Assembly: GCA_964531285.1 (NCBI GenBank)
Contig: CAZHDI010000012.1
Location: 1-56,963, forward strand
Direction: 5' to 3'
Origin: CAZHDI01 sp964531285
Lineage (GTDB): Bacteria; Pseudomonadota; Alphaproteobacteria; JAJFIK01
Length of the DNA: 56,963 bases
The notes beneath the pieces were generated by a model. It was given only the letters and a program-made list of their open reading frames with translations, was not told the DNA's origin and ran no database searches. Every line of letters starts with the position of its first letter. The stretch's first letter is position 1. Shown in pieces: positions 17,618-26,567 of this stretch. The position numbers and the translations under genes are program-made.

Positions 17618-19036
17618 GTGAAGGTCGTCATTTGCGGCGCCGGCATGGTGGGCACCGGGATCGCCCGGCAGCTTGCCGCCGAAGGCAACGACGTCACCAT
17701 CATCGACAATAACGAAAAGCTGATCCAGCAGGTCGAGGAAACCCTCGATGTGCGCGGGCTCGTCGGGCACGCCTCGCATCCGGACGTTTTGGAGCGGGCC
17801 GGCGCCGGCGACGCGGACATGCTGATCGCGGTGACCTTCTCGGACGAAGTCAACATGATCGCCACCCAAGTGGCCCATTCGCTGTTCGCCGTGCCGCGCA
17901 AGATCGCCCGGGTCCGGGCCCGCGCCTATCTCGATCCGGGCTGGCAGAACCTGTTCAGCCGCGACCATATGCCGATCGACGTCATCATCTCGCCCGAGAT
18001 CGAAGTCGGCAAGGCGGTGCTCCGCCGCCTGCGCATTCCCGGCGCCTTCGAGACCATCGATTTCTGCGAGGGCAGGGTGCAGGTCGTCGGTGTGCGGATC
18101 GTCGAAGGCTCGCCGATCGATGCCCGGCCCATCAAGGAACTGCGCGCGCTCTTCGAGGAGCGGCGCTTTATGGTCATCGCCATTTCGCGCGACACCCGCG
18201 AAGAAGGCGAGGACGGCACGGTCAAGGTCCGCACCTCCTTCTTTGTGCCGACCATGGACGACCAGATGAAGGCCGGTGACGAGGTCTATTTCGTCGCCCC
18301 GCGCGAAGAGGTCGAGAATACCCTGGCCCTGTTCGGCCATGACGAGGTCAAGGCCCATCATGTGGTGATCGTCGGTGGGGGGAATATCGGTGTCTATGTG
18401 GCCCGCGAACTGGAGAAGCCGGAATCGCGCACCCGCGTCAAATTGATCGAGCAGTCCAAGGCCAAGGCCGAAGGCGCGGCCGATGCCCTGGAGCGCACGG
18501 TGGTGCTCGCCGGCAGCGGCCTCGATCAAGCGATCCTGCGGGAGGCCGGGGCGGATCAGGCCCAGACCGTCATCGCCGTGACCAACGATGATCAGGTGAA
18601 TATCCTCACTGCCCTGATGGCCCGTCAGGTCGGCGCCAAGCGCACGATCACGCTGATCAACAATCCACAATACGGACCGCTGCTCCAGTCGCTCGATATC
18701 GGCGCCTATCTCGATCCGCGCGCGACCACGGTCTCGACCATTCTTCAGCATGTGCGCCGGGGCCGGATCAAAATGCTGCATTCCATCCGCAACGGGGCGG
18801 GCGAGGTGATCGAAGCCGAGGCGCTGGAGACCTCGCCGCTGGTCGGCCGGCCGCTACGCGATGCCAAGCTGCCGGCGGGCATCGCCATCGGCGCGATCAT
18901 GCGGGGCCAAGAGGTCCTGGCGCCGAATGATGGCCTCGAGATCAAGACCGGCGACCGGGTGGTGCTGTTCGCCCAGCGCGATATGGTACGCAAGGTCGAG
19001 CAATTGTTCCGGGTCAGCATCGAATATTTCGCCTGA
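17618..19036 (+). CDS. trkA: Trk potassium uptake regulatory subunit TrkA
   Basis: A cytosolic, peripheral subunit of about 472 residues with two tandem RCK units: an NAD-binding loop GAGMVG near residue 7 and a second, VGGGNIG, near 252, each followed by a TrkA-C domain. It gates the TrkH channel in response to nucleotides. GTG at 17618 follows AAGGAG by six bases. An upstream extension to 17579 lacks a good site. It is 82 bases after ntrX and 48 bases before trkH, so it probably belongs to the ntr operon's read-through. trkA beside ntrYX is a common alphaproteobacterial order. Confidence 0.94.
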   Translation: MKVVICGAGMVGTGIARQLAAEGNDVTIIDNNEKLIQQVEETLDVRGLVGHASHPDVLERAGAGDADMLIAVTFSDEVNMIATQVAHSLFAVPRKIARVRARAYLDPGWQNLFSRDHMPIDVIISPEIEVGKAVLRRLRIPGAFETIDFCEGRVQVVGVRIVEGSPIDARPIKELRALFEERRFMVIAISRDTREEGEDGTVKVRTSFFVPTMDDQMKAGDEVYFVAPREEVENTLALFGHDEVKAHHVVIVGGGNIGVYVARELEKPESRTRVKLIEQSKAKAEGAADALERTVVLAGSGLDQAILREAGADQAQTVIAVTNDDQVNILTALMARQVGAKRTITLINNPQYGPLLQSLDIGAYLDPRATTVSTILQHVRRGRIKMLHSIRNGAGEVIEAEALETSPLVGRPLRDAKLPAGIAIGAIMRGQEVLAPNDGLEIKTGDRVVLFAQRDMVRKVEQLFRVSIEYFA

Positions 19037-19084
19037 TCCGGCGCGTCGTCCGCCCACTAAGCCGCAACCCGCGAGCCTGCACCG

Positions 19085-20542
19085 ATGTCCTTCGCCGCCA
19101 TTTTTTACCGCCTGGGCTGGCTCTTGGTCATCATGGCCGTCGGCATGCTCTCGCCAGCGATCTTCGCGTCCGTCGGCGGCGAAGACCAAGCGGCCTTCGC
19201 CTTTGGCGCGGCCGTGATGGCGGCGGCCTTTTGCGGCATCGGCCTGATCCTGTCCCTGCGCGATCACCGCGCCGGCGGCGACATGCCCGTCGTCCTGATG
19301 TTTCTGACCCTGGCATGGGCCGTGGTGCCGTTCTTCGGCGCGGTCCCGCTCTATGTCTCGGGCACGTTCACCGCGTTCACCGACGCGTATTTCGAAGCCC
19401 TGTCCGCGCTCACGACCACCGGCGCGACCCTCATGACCGATCTTGAGGCCGCGCCGCGCTCGGTCCTCGTCTGGCGCTCGGTCATGCAGTGGCTCGGCGG
19501 GCTCGGCAGCCTTGTCGTGGCGTCCGAGGTGGCCAGCATCATGTTCTGGAAGGGCGTGCCGCTGACCAATGTCCCGCTGGCCCGCTCGCGCCATGAGACC
19601 GCCATGGGCCGGCTCGGACCGGCGCTTATCGTCATCCTGCCGATCTACGGCTACCTGACAGGGGTGACCTTCTTCGGTCTCTGGTCGTCAGGCATTCCGG
19701 TGTTCGATTCCCTGTGCCTGAGCCTCTCGGCGATCTCCACCGGCGGCATGATGCCGCGCAGCGACGGCCTCGACAGCTATCAGGCACCGCTGGCGCCGTT
19801 CATCCTGATGATCGCCATGGCCGCCTCGGCGATGAACATCATGGTGCACCGGAACGCCGCGCGCGGCCGGTTCAAAAGCTACCGGCAGGACCACGAAGTG
19901 CGCCATTACGCGGTCGTGCTGGTCACCGCGATCGCCCTGGTGCTGGTCACCGGGACGGTGACCTCCCTGAGCGGGACCGGCGCCATGCCCGATTGGGCGG
20001 CGCTCGTCTTTTTCGCCGTCTCCTTCGCCACCACGACCGGCTTTGTCTGGCAGGATCAGGCCATCGGCCAAACCGTGTCGCCGATCCTGATGATGGCGCT
20101 GGTGGCGGTCGGCGGGTCGGTCCTGTCCACGGCGGGCGGCTTCCGGGTGCTGCGCGCGGCCCTGCTGATCAAGCATGCCGTGCGCGAGTTGCGGCGCCTC
20201 GCACACCCCCATGGCGTGGCACGGCTGACCTATGGCGACATCAGGATCGCCGACAACATCCTGGAGATGATCGGTGCCCTGTTCCTGGCTGTGATCATTT
20301 CTGTCTCGGCGCTGACCATTGCGGTGGCCGCTACCGGGGTCAGCTTTGAAGATGCCTTCATCGCCACCGCAGCCGCGATCAGCAATACCGGCCCGCTTTA
20401 TCACCTCGTTGCCGGACCGACCGCGTGGCGCGACCTGCCGGAAGCCGCCCGCGCGGTCCTGAGCCTGGCCATGGTCCTGGGCCGGCTGGAAGTTCTGATC
20501 ATCCTGGGGGTGCTCAACCCGTTCTATTGGCGCCGCGCCTGA
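19085..20542 (+). CDS. trkH: Trk potassium transporter membrane subunit TrkH
   Basis: A 485-residue potassium channel-like transporter. Four selectivity-filter loops are visible: LTTTGATL, ISTGGMMP, TTTGFV and ISNTGPLY, one per pore repeat, with many flanking transmembrane helices. It works with the preceding TrkA. The gap of 48 bases and same direction indicate an operon. Confidence 0.94.
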   Translation: MSFAAIFYRLGWLLVIMAVGMLSPAIFASVGGEDQAAFAFGAAVMAAAFCGIGLILSLRDHRAGGDMPVVLMFLTLAWAVVPFFGAVPLYVSGTFTAFTDAYFEALSALTTTGATLMTDLEAAPRSVLVWRSVMQWLGGLGSLVVASEVASIMFWKGVPLTNVPLARSRHETAMGRLGPALIVILPIYGYLTGVTFFGLWSSGIPVFDSLCLSLSAISTGGMMPRSDGLDSYQAPLAPFILMIAMAASAMNIMVHRNAARGRFKSYRQDHEVRHYAVVLVTAIALVLVTGTVTSLSGTGAMPDWAALVFFAVSFATTTGFVWQDQAIGQTVSPILMMALVAVGGSVLSTAGGFRVLRAALLIKHAVRELRRLAHPHGVARLTYGDIRIADNILEMIGALFLAVIISVSALTIAVAATGVSFEDAFIATAAAISNTGPLYHLVAGPTAWRDLPEAARAVLSLAMVLGRLEVLIILGVLNPFYWRRA

Positions 20543-20625
20543 GACCCGCCCGGCCCCCCGTCATTGTTTTGTCGCAGCCTGGCAGTATCAAAGCAGACCC
20601 GGTGCCGGTCGTGACCGCTTGTCGG

Positions 20626-20647
20626 AATTGTGCTGCTGTGCACAATT
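20626..20647. promoter_or_regulatory. Strong palindrome upstream of hfq
   Basis: AATTGTGC (20626-20633), six bases, then GCACAATT (20640-20647): a perfect 8-base-arm inverted repeat in otherwise GC-rich DNA. Size and spacing fit a CRP/FNR- or GntR-like dimer operator. It is about 200 bases before the hfq start and 84 bases after the trkH stop. Confidence 0.55.
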
Positions 20648-20665
20648 TTCGGCGACCGGACCGGC

Positions 20666-20701
20666 CGAACACGCTAGACTGGCTGAACACGCTAGACTGG
20701 C
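20666..20701 (+). repeat. 18-bp tandem duplication before hfq
   Basis: GAACACGCTAGACTGGC occurs twice, at 20667-20683 and 20685-20701, differing only in the preceding base (C or T), so the unit is 18 bp. Each copy carries a GCTAGACT that could act as a -10 element. Confidence 0.8.
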
Positions 20702-20849
20702 GTGGACACGGTTGATAAGCACCGGTCGTTTGTATGTTGGCGTTGCGCGGTGGAAGGGACCTGAGCCTTCGGCGGTCGTGGGATCCGGCTGAAGAGGATG
20801 GTGGGGCGCGCTGTGCCGACCACGGTAAGGAAAGAGGTGGACCACACCC

Positions 20850-21104
20850 ATGTCGTCTGAAAAAACACAAAATCTTCAGGACACGTTTCTCAATCACTGC
20901 CGCAAGCAAAAGGTGCCGCTGACGATCTTTCTCGTCAACGGCGTCAAGCTTCAGGGCGTGATCACCTGGTTCGATAATTTCTGTGTGCTGCTGCGCCGCG
21001 ACGGCCATTCGCAGCTTGTCTACAAGCATGCGATTTCGACCGTCATGCCGGCCCAGCCGATCAGCCTGTTCGAGCAGGATCAGGAAGGCAACGACGCGGA
21101 TTGA
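20850..21104 (+). CDS. hfq: RNA chaperone Hfq
   Basis: This 84-residue Sm-like protein forms hexamers that pair small RNAs with mRNAs. The Sm1 segment FLVNGVKLQGVITWFDNF and the Sm2 signature YKHAIST are canonical, followed by a short acidic tail. Its TGA overlaps the TTG start of hflX, the standard hfq-hflX coupling. The region upstream carries a palindrome and a tandem repeat. Confidence 0.97.
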   Translation: MSSEKTQNLQDTFLNHCRKQKVPLTIFLVNGVKLQGVITWFDNFCVLLRRDGHSQLVYKHAISTVMPAQPISLFEQDQEGNDAD

Positions 21105-22552
21105 CCGAAGACCGCAAGACGCCCGCACCGGTTCATCAGGACACCACAGCCGCCGATGAGAGCGCGCCGGATTTCTCGCGCGCCGGCGCCCATCGCAAGG
21201 GGCTCAGCCATCAGGCCGTGCCCGTGCGGGCCTGCGTTCTGCATCCCTGGTTGAAAACCGAAACGGGCCTGCCGCGCGATCCGGAGACCAGTCTCGATGA
21301 GGCGGTCGGGCTCGCGGCGGCGATCGACCTGGATATCGTGGACGCGCAGTGCGTGCCGCTGGCCGCCCGGCGGTCGGCGACCCTGCTGGGCACCGGCAAG
21401 GTGGACGAGTTGGCCGGCCTGTTCGCCGCGCTGGACGTGGCGCTGGTCGTGATCAACACGAGCCTCACGCCGGTCCAGCAGCGCAATCTGGAAAAGGCGT
21501 GGAATGCCAAGGTCCTCGACCGGACCGGCCTGATCCTGGAAATTTTCGGCGCCCGGGCCCGCACCCGCGAGGGCCGGCTTCAGGTCGAACTGGCCCATCT
21601 GGTCTATCAAAAGAGCCGTCTGGTGCGCTCCTGGACCCACCTTGAGCGCCAGCGCGGCGGTCTGGGCACCGTCGGCGGGCCGGGGGAAACCCAGATCGAG
21701 GCCGACCGGCGCTTGATCCAGGAGCGGATCACCAAGATCCGCCGCCAGCTCGAGACCGTCACCCGGACCCGGCAACTGCACCGCGCCAGCCGCAAGAAGG
21801 TGCCGTATCCGATCGTCGCGCTGGTCGGTTACACCAATGCCGGCAAATCCACGCTGTTCAACACCGTGACGCAGGCGGATGTTCTGGCCAAGGACATGCT
21901 GTTCGCCACGCTCGATCCCAGCATGCGGGCGGTCAAGCTGCCGTCGGGCCGGACCGTGATCCTGTCGGACACCGTGGGCTTCATCTCGGATCTGCCGACC
22001 GCCCTGGTGGCCGCGTTCCGCGCCACCCTGGAAGAGGTGCTGGAGGCCGATATTCTGCTCCATGTCCATGACGCGGCGAGCCCGGAGACCGATGCGCAGG
22101 CGGCGGATGTGACCGCCGTGCTCGGTGAATTGGGGATCGATGCGGCCGATCCGCGTCCGGTCATCGATGTGCTCAACAAGGCCGATCTCCTGGAGCCGGA
22201 CCGCCATGAAGCCCTGGCGCGGCGCACCGCGCGCACCAAAGACGATCCCCAGGGCGGGGAGGTGCTGACCTCGGCGCAGACCGGCGAGGGGCTGGACGCG
22301 CTTCTGGCGCGGATCGACCGGCTCCTGGCGCATCAGCGCACCGTTCTCGATCTGGATGTGGCCAGCGCCGATGGCGCGCTCCTGGCCTGGATCCATGCCC
22401 ACACGGAAATTATGGACCGCCGCGACAGCGAGGATGGCACGCGGGTGCGCCTGCGCCTCGGTCTCGATGAGGCGGCGCTGGGGCGCCTGCGCAAGAAACT
22501 CGGCGAAACGGACGGGGCGGACGCACGGATCCTTGCGCTCGCGGCGGATTGA
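21101..22552 (+). CDS. hflX: Ribosome-associated GTPase HflX
   Basis: A 483-residue GTPase that splits or rescues stalled ribosomes. It has the N-terminal HflX subdomain (GTGKVDELAGLF), a glycine-rich linker (RGGLGTVGGPGETQ) and the G domain with G1 GYTNAGKST (243-251), G3 DTVGF and G4 NKADLL. The start is TTG at 21101, overlapping the hfq stop as TTGA; there is no in-frame ATG nearby, and AGGAAGG lies upstream. Translation is probably coupled to hfq. Confidence 0.94.
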   Translation: MTEDRKTPAPVHQDTTAADESAPDFSRAGAHRKGLSHQAVPVRACVLHPWLKTETGLPRDPETSLDEAVGLAAAIDLDIVDAQCVPLAARRSATLLGTGKVDELAGLFAALDVALVVINTSLTPVQQRNLEKAWNAKVLDRTGLILEIFGARARTREGRLQVELAHLVYQKSRLVRSWTHLERQRGGLGTVGGPGETQIEADRRLIQERITKIRRQLETVTRTRQLHRASRKKVPYPIVALVGYTNAGKSTLFNTVTQADVLAKDMLFATLDPSMRAVKLPSGRTVILSDTVGFISDLPTALVAAFRATLEEVLEADILLHVHDAASPETDAQAADVTAVLGELGIDAADPRPVIDVLNKADLLEPDRHEALARRTARTKDDPQGGEVLTSAQTGEGLDALLARIDRLLAHQRTVLDLDVASADGALLAWIHAHTEIMDRRDSEDGTRVRLRLGLDEAALGRLRKKLGETDGADARILALAAD

Positions 22553-22628
22553 GGCGCGTTGCGCTGGCAAGACCGGCGCCGATTTGCGATGGTCCGCCCG
22601 CCACACCCCGACCGACAGGACCCCGCCG

Positions 22629-23447
22629 ATGTCAGATCTGCCCGTGAACCTCGACGCCGTTGCCGAAATCATCCGCGCGGTCGCCGCCCAGGAGATCCTG
22701 CCGCGCTTTCGTAATCTCAAACCCCATGAGGTGCGCGAGAAGGCCGCCAACGATCCAGTGACGGATGCCGATATCGGCGCCGAACGGGAATTGACCGCGC
22801 GGCTGCCCGGCCTGTTGCCTGGCTCGGTCATTGTCGGCGAGGAAGGGGTCTCCGCCGACCCGGATCTCATCGCCCGCCTGGACGCAGACGCCCCGGTCTG
22901 GATCGTCGATCCCGTGGACGGCACTTCCAATTTCAAGAACGGCTCGGAGACCTTCTGCTCCATGGTGGCGCTCGTGCGGCGCGGCGAGACCCTGGCGGCG
23001 TGGATCTATCGTCCGGTGGCGGATCAGATGGCGATGGCCGCCAAGGGGCAGGGCGCGCGCCTGGATGCCAGCCCGCTCAAGGGCTCGCCGACGACGCTGC
23101 CGGAGCATATGCGGGCCTCGATCCATCTCAACTACATGCCCCGCCCGGTCGCTCGCGAAACCCGCCCCCGCATTGCCCGTTTCGCCGGCAATGAGGAACT
23201 CTACTGCGCGGGCGAAACCTATATGCGGCTCGCCGAAGGCCGGCTCGATGTCGGCCTGTTCTGGCGCACCAAGCCCTGGGATCATGCCATGGGCGCGCTG
23301 ATCCTCGCCGAAGCGGGCGGGCGCACCGCGTTTGGCGACGGCACGGGCTACAGCGCGGTCATCCGGGACCGGACGGGCCTTCTGGCGACGGCCAACGGGG
23401 CCGTCTGGCCGAGCGTGCGCGATATTCTGATGCCGCAAGGCACATGA
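22629..23447 (+). CDS. Inositol-monophosphatase family phosphatase
   Basis: A 272-residue metal-dependent phosphatase. The metal-binding signatures GEEGV, D94-PVDGTSNF and WDHAMGALILAEAGG are all present. Members hydrolyse inositol phosphates, histidinol phosphate or related sugars, and the substrate cannot be told from sequence. A HisN-type histidinol-phosphatase role is possible, but no his genes are nearby. Its stop overlaps the following transporter gene by four bases (ATGA), so the two are co-expressed. Confidence 0.85.
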   Translation: MSDLPVNLDAVAEIIRAVAAQEILPRFRNLKPHEVREKAANDPVTDADIGAERELTARLPGLLPGSVIVGEEGVSADPDLIARLDADAPVWIVDPVDGTSNFKNGSETFCSMVALVRRGETLAAWIYRPVADQMAMAAKGQGARLDASPLKGSPTTLPEHMRASIHLNYMPRPVARETRPRIARFAGNEELYCAGETYMRLAEGRLDVGLFWRTKPWDHAMGALILAEAGGRTAFGDGTGYSAVIRDRTGLLATANGAVWPSVRDILMPQGT

Positions 23448-24358
23448 CCGGCGCCGCCTCCCCGGAGCGCTTCGACCGGGCGACCGCGCTCGGCATGGGC
23501 TTCATGCTGCTCAGCGTGGCCTGTTATTCGGCCGGGGATGCCATTGTCAAACATCTGGGTGCGGACACCGCCCATGGTGCCGCGCTCGGCGTCTTTCAGA
23601 TCGTCTTTGTGATGTCGGTCTGGGAGACCGCGCTCACCCTGCCCATGGCGCTGGTTCAGGGACGCCGGGCCTTCCACCTCAAGCGGCCCTGGCTGTTTGC
23701 CTTACGCGCGCTGCTCGCCTTCGCGGGCCTTTTGTGCATGCTTTTTGCCATCACCAACATGCCGCTCGGGACCGCCAGCACCCTGATCAATCTGGAAACC
23801 GTGTTTCTGGCGCCGCTCGCCGTACTGATCCTCAAGGAACGCCTGAGCCGCACCCGGATCATCGCCTTGGGTCTCGGGTTCGCGGGCGCGGCAATCCTGT
23901 TGAGTCCCAGCGCCGATGTGCCCTTGATCCCGGCTCTCGCGGCGGTGGGGGCGGGGCTCCTGTTCGCCCTGCGCACCACGGTTCTGAAGATCATCGCCGT
24001 CACCGAGACCCGGATCGCCGGAATGATCTGGCTGGTGATCAGTTGGGTGATCCTGTCCGCGCCGCTGGCGGCCCTGTCCTGGGACCCGATGACCCTGGCC
24101 CAGCATGGCTGGTTCGTCGCCCTGGCCATCACCTCGATCGGCGCGCGCTGGCTGATGATCGAGGGCTACCGCACCGCCGACGCCATCGCGCTGGCGCCTG
24201 CGCTCCATGCCAATATCCCGGCGGCGCTGTTTGTCGGCTTCGTGCTGTTCGGCGAAACTCCGGGTCTCGTGGAGTGGGGCGGCATCGCGCTGGTGTTTGC
24301 CGCGACGATCCTGCCGACGCTCCGGCTGGGACGGACGGCGCCTCAACTGCGCAAGTAA
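23444..24358 (+). CDS. EamA/DMT-superfamily transporter
   Basis: A 304-residue integral membrane protein with about ten hydrophobic helices arranged as two EamA repeats. Members export or import small metabolites, and the substrate here is unknown. It overlaps the upstream phosphatase gene (ATGA) and runs 16 bases into the convergent 3' end of recG. Confidence 0.85.
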   Translation: MTGAASPERFDRATALGMGFMLLSVACYSAGDAIVKHLGADTAHGAALGVFQIVFVMSVWETALTLPMALVQGRRAFHLKRPWLFALRALLAFAGLLCMLFAITNMPLGTASTLINLETVFLAPLAVLILKERLSRTRIIALGLGFAGAAILLSPSADVPLIPALAAVGAGLLFALRTTVLKIIAVTETRIAGMIWLVISWVILSAPLAALSWDPMTLAQHGWFVALAITSIGARWLMIEGYRTADAIALAPALHANIPAALFVGFVLFGETPGLVEWGGIALVFAATILPTLRLGRTAPQLRK

Positions 24359-26424
24359 CGCGCTGCCTCGTCGCGCTGAAACAGATAGAGCAGTACGCGA
24401 AGCGCCTGACCGCGCGGCGATTGGAGCCCCGGGTCCTTGGCCATGATCAGCGCGGCATCATCGCGCGCGGCCTGGATCAATTCGCCATGGGCCTCTAAGT
24501 CGGCGAGCCGGAAATCCGGCAGGCCCGACTGACGCGTGCCCAGCACATCGCCCGCCCCGCGCAGGCGCAGGTCCTCTTCGGCGATCAGAAAGCCGTCTTC
24601 GGTCTCGCGCATGATCTTCAGGCGCGCCTTGCCGGTCTCGCCGATCTGCGGATCGTAAAGCAGCACGCAACTCGACGCCTGATCGCCGCGCCCAACCCGG
24701 CCGCGCAACTGATGAAGCTGGGCCAGACCGAACCGCTCGGCATGCTCGATGATCATGATCGAGGCGTTGGGCACATCGACGCCCACCTCGATGACGGTCG
24801 TCGCCACCAGGACCTTCAGCGTGCCGGCCTTGAACGCGGCCATCACCGCTTCTTTTTCGCCCGCCTTCATCCGCCCATGGACCAGTCCGACCGTCTCCGC
24901 GCCCAGCGCGTCGGCAAGCAGGCGATGGCGATCCTCGGCCGCCGTCACATCGAGCACGTCGGATTCTTCCACCAGCGGACAGACCCAATAGGCCTGCCGG
25001 CCCTGGGCGACCGACTGCGCCAGATGGCCGGTGACCTCGCTGAGTCGGTTCAAGGGCACCGCACGCGTGGCGATGGGTTTACGGCCCGCCGGTTTTTCGG
25101 TGAGACGCGAGACCGCCATGTCGCCATAGGCCGTGAGGGTCAGGGTGCGCGGGATCGGCGTCGCGGTCATCACCAGCACATCGACGCCCTTGCCTTTCTT
25201 GCCCAGGGTCATGCGCTGATGGACGCCGAACCGGTGCTGCTCGTCCACCACCGCAAGCGCCAGATCCTTGAAGGTCACGGCGTCCTGGACCAGCGCATGG
25301 GTGCCCACGACAAGGGGTAAGGAGCCATCCGCGAGGCGGTCCGCCACGGCGGCGCGCTGGGCCGGTTTGTCTTTCCCCGTCAAAAGCGCGACCTCCAGCC
25401 CGGCGGCGGCGGCCAGATCCTTGATCCCGAGATAATGCTGGCGCGCCAAAATCTCCGTAGGCGCCATGATTGCCGCCTGACAGCCGGCCTCGACCGCTGT
25501 GACCATGGCCATCAGCGCCACCACGGTCTTGCCCGCGCCCACATCGCCCTGGAGCAGGCGGGACATGCGCGCCGGGGCGGCCATGTCGGCGCGGATCTCG
25601 GCGATGGCCCGCTCCTGGGCCCCGGTCAGGGTATAGGGCAGGGCCCTGAGGATCCGCGCGGCCAGGCGCCCGTCGCCGGTGACAGGCCGTCCGCTTACGG
25701 ACTTGGTGTGCTCGCGCATCATGGCCAGCGCAAGCTGGTTGGCGAGCATTTCGTCATAGGCAAGGCGCTGACGGGCCGGGGCCAGCGGCACCAGATCATT
25801 CGCGCCCTGCGGTGCATGGGCCGTGTGCAGGGCCTCGCGCCAGCCGGTCCAGCCCTGTTTTCTCAGCCACGCCAGATCCTGCCATTCATCGAGGACCGGC
25901 GCGCGGGAAACCGCCTCGCGCACCGCCTTGGCCATCACCCGCGGCGTCAGACCCGCAGTCAAGGGATAGACCGGCTCGATGAGCGGGGTTTCGGCGAACT
26001 CCTCCGCCGTCAGAATGAAATCCGGATGGCTCATTTGCGGCGTGCCCTGAAAGTCCTCCAGACGTCCGCTGATGATGCGGGTCTCGCCGATGGGCAGGGT
26101 CCGTGCCAGCCAGTCCTTGCGCGGATGAAAGAATACCAGGGTCAAAAACCCGCTGGCGTCGCGGACCCGCACCTTGTGGGGGGCCTTTGGCCGGCCGGGC
26201 GGCTCATGACCGTCGACGACAATCTCAAGCGTTACGATGGTGCCGGTCTGTGCCTCGGCGATTGGGGGCCGCGCACGCCGGTCGATCAGGCTGGCGGGCA
26301 GGTGCCACAGCAGATCCACCACGCGCGGTCCGGCCGCCCGCGCCACGAGTTTCGCAAGCCGCGGGCCGATACCCGGCAGGCCGGTCACATCCTCGAACAG
26401 GGGAAACAGGACTTGGGGGCGCAT
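24343..26424 (-). CDS. recG: ATP-dependent DNA helicase RecG
   Basis: A 693-residue helicase that remodels stalled replication forks and branched DNA. It has an N-terminal wedge/OB domain (about 1-160), then the helicase core with Walker A GDVGAGKT (293-300), the DEQH box (VVDEQHRFG) and motif VI (LRGRVGRGDQ). The length is normal. It overlaps the convergent transporter gene by 16 bases at its 3' end. Upstream, 35 bases away, is a dehydrogenase remnant. Confidence 0.96.
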   Translation of the reverse strand: MRPQVLFPLFEDVTGLPGIGPRLAKLVARAAGPRVVDLLWHLPASLIDRRARPPIAEAQTGTIVTLEIVVDGHEPPGRPKAPHKVRVRDASGFLTLVFFHPRKDWLARTLPIGETRIISGRLEDFQGTPQMSHPDFILTAEEFAETPLIEPVYPLTAGLTPRVMAKAVREAVSRAPVLDEWQDLAWLRKQGWTGWREALHTAHAPQGANDLVPLAPARQRLAYDEMLANQLALAMMREHTKSVSGRPVTGDGRLAARILRALPYTLTGAQERAIAEIRADMAAPARMSRLLQGDVGAGKTVVALMAMVTAVEAGCQAAIMAPTEILARQHYLGIKDLAAAAGLEVALLTGKDKPAQRAAVADRLADGSLPLVVGTHALVQDAVTFKDLALAVVDEQHRFGVHQRMTLGKKGKGVDVLVMTATPIPRTLTLTAYGDMAVSRLTEKPAGRKPIATRAVPLNRLSEVTGHLAQSVAQGRQAYWVCPLVEESDVLDVTAAEDRHRLLADALGAETVGLVHGRMKAGEKEAVMAAFKAGTLKVLVATTVIEVGVDVPNASIMIIEHAERFGLAQLHQLRGRVGRGDQASSCVLLYDPQIGETGKARLKIMRETEDGFLIAEEDLRLRGAGDVLGTRQSGLPDFRLADLEAHGELIQAARDDAALIMAKDPGLQSPRGQALRVLLYLFQRDEAARYLRS

Positions 26425-26459
26425 GGGCGAAGGCTAGTCCGGAGTCGCGCGAGCGGCAA

Positions 26460-26567
26460 TCAGCCGCCCGGATGCAGTCGGTCGAAATCGCCCCGCGCCC
26501 AGCAGCCTGCCCTGAACCCCGACGCCGCGCCGGTCACCAGGGCTTTTTTGCCGGTCCAGGCGCTCAT
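26460..26567 (-). pseudogene. Remnant of a short-chain dehydrogenase
   Basis: A 35-codon frame begins MSAWTGKKALVTGAAS, the start of a classical SDR with its Rossmann TGxxSG loop. It then breaks into FRAGCWARGD and stops at 26460. A functional SDR needs about 250 residues. The ATG overlaps the stop of the preceding hydrolase (ATGA at 26564-26567), and an AGGAGA site lies nine bases before the ATG, so the two were once an operon. The simplest reading is a large internal deletion that left the N-terminus and perhaps a short C-terminal piece. Confidence 0.7.

Larger units (their letters stand above)
20543..20849 (+). promoter_or_regulatory. Control region upstream of hfq
   Basis: These 307 bases contain no supportable gene. 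They hold an 8-base-arm palindrome (20626-20647), an 18-bp tandem duplication (20666-20701), and a TTGATA (20712-20717) followed after 15 bases by TATGTT (20733-20738), a possible but tightly spaced promoter. All of these point to a regulated hfq promoter. Confidence 0.5.
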
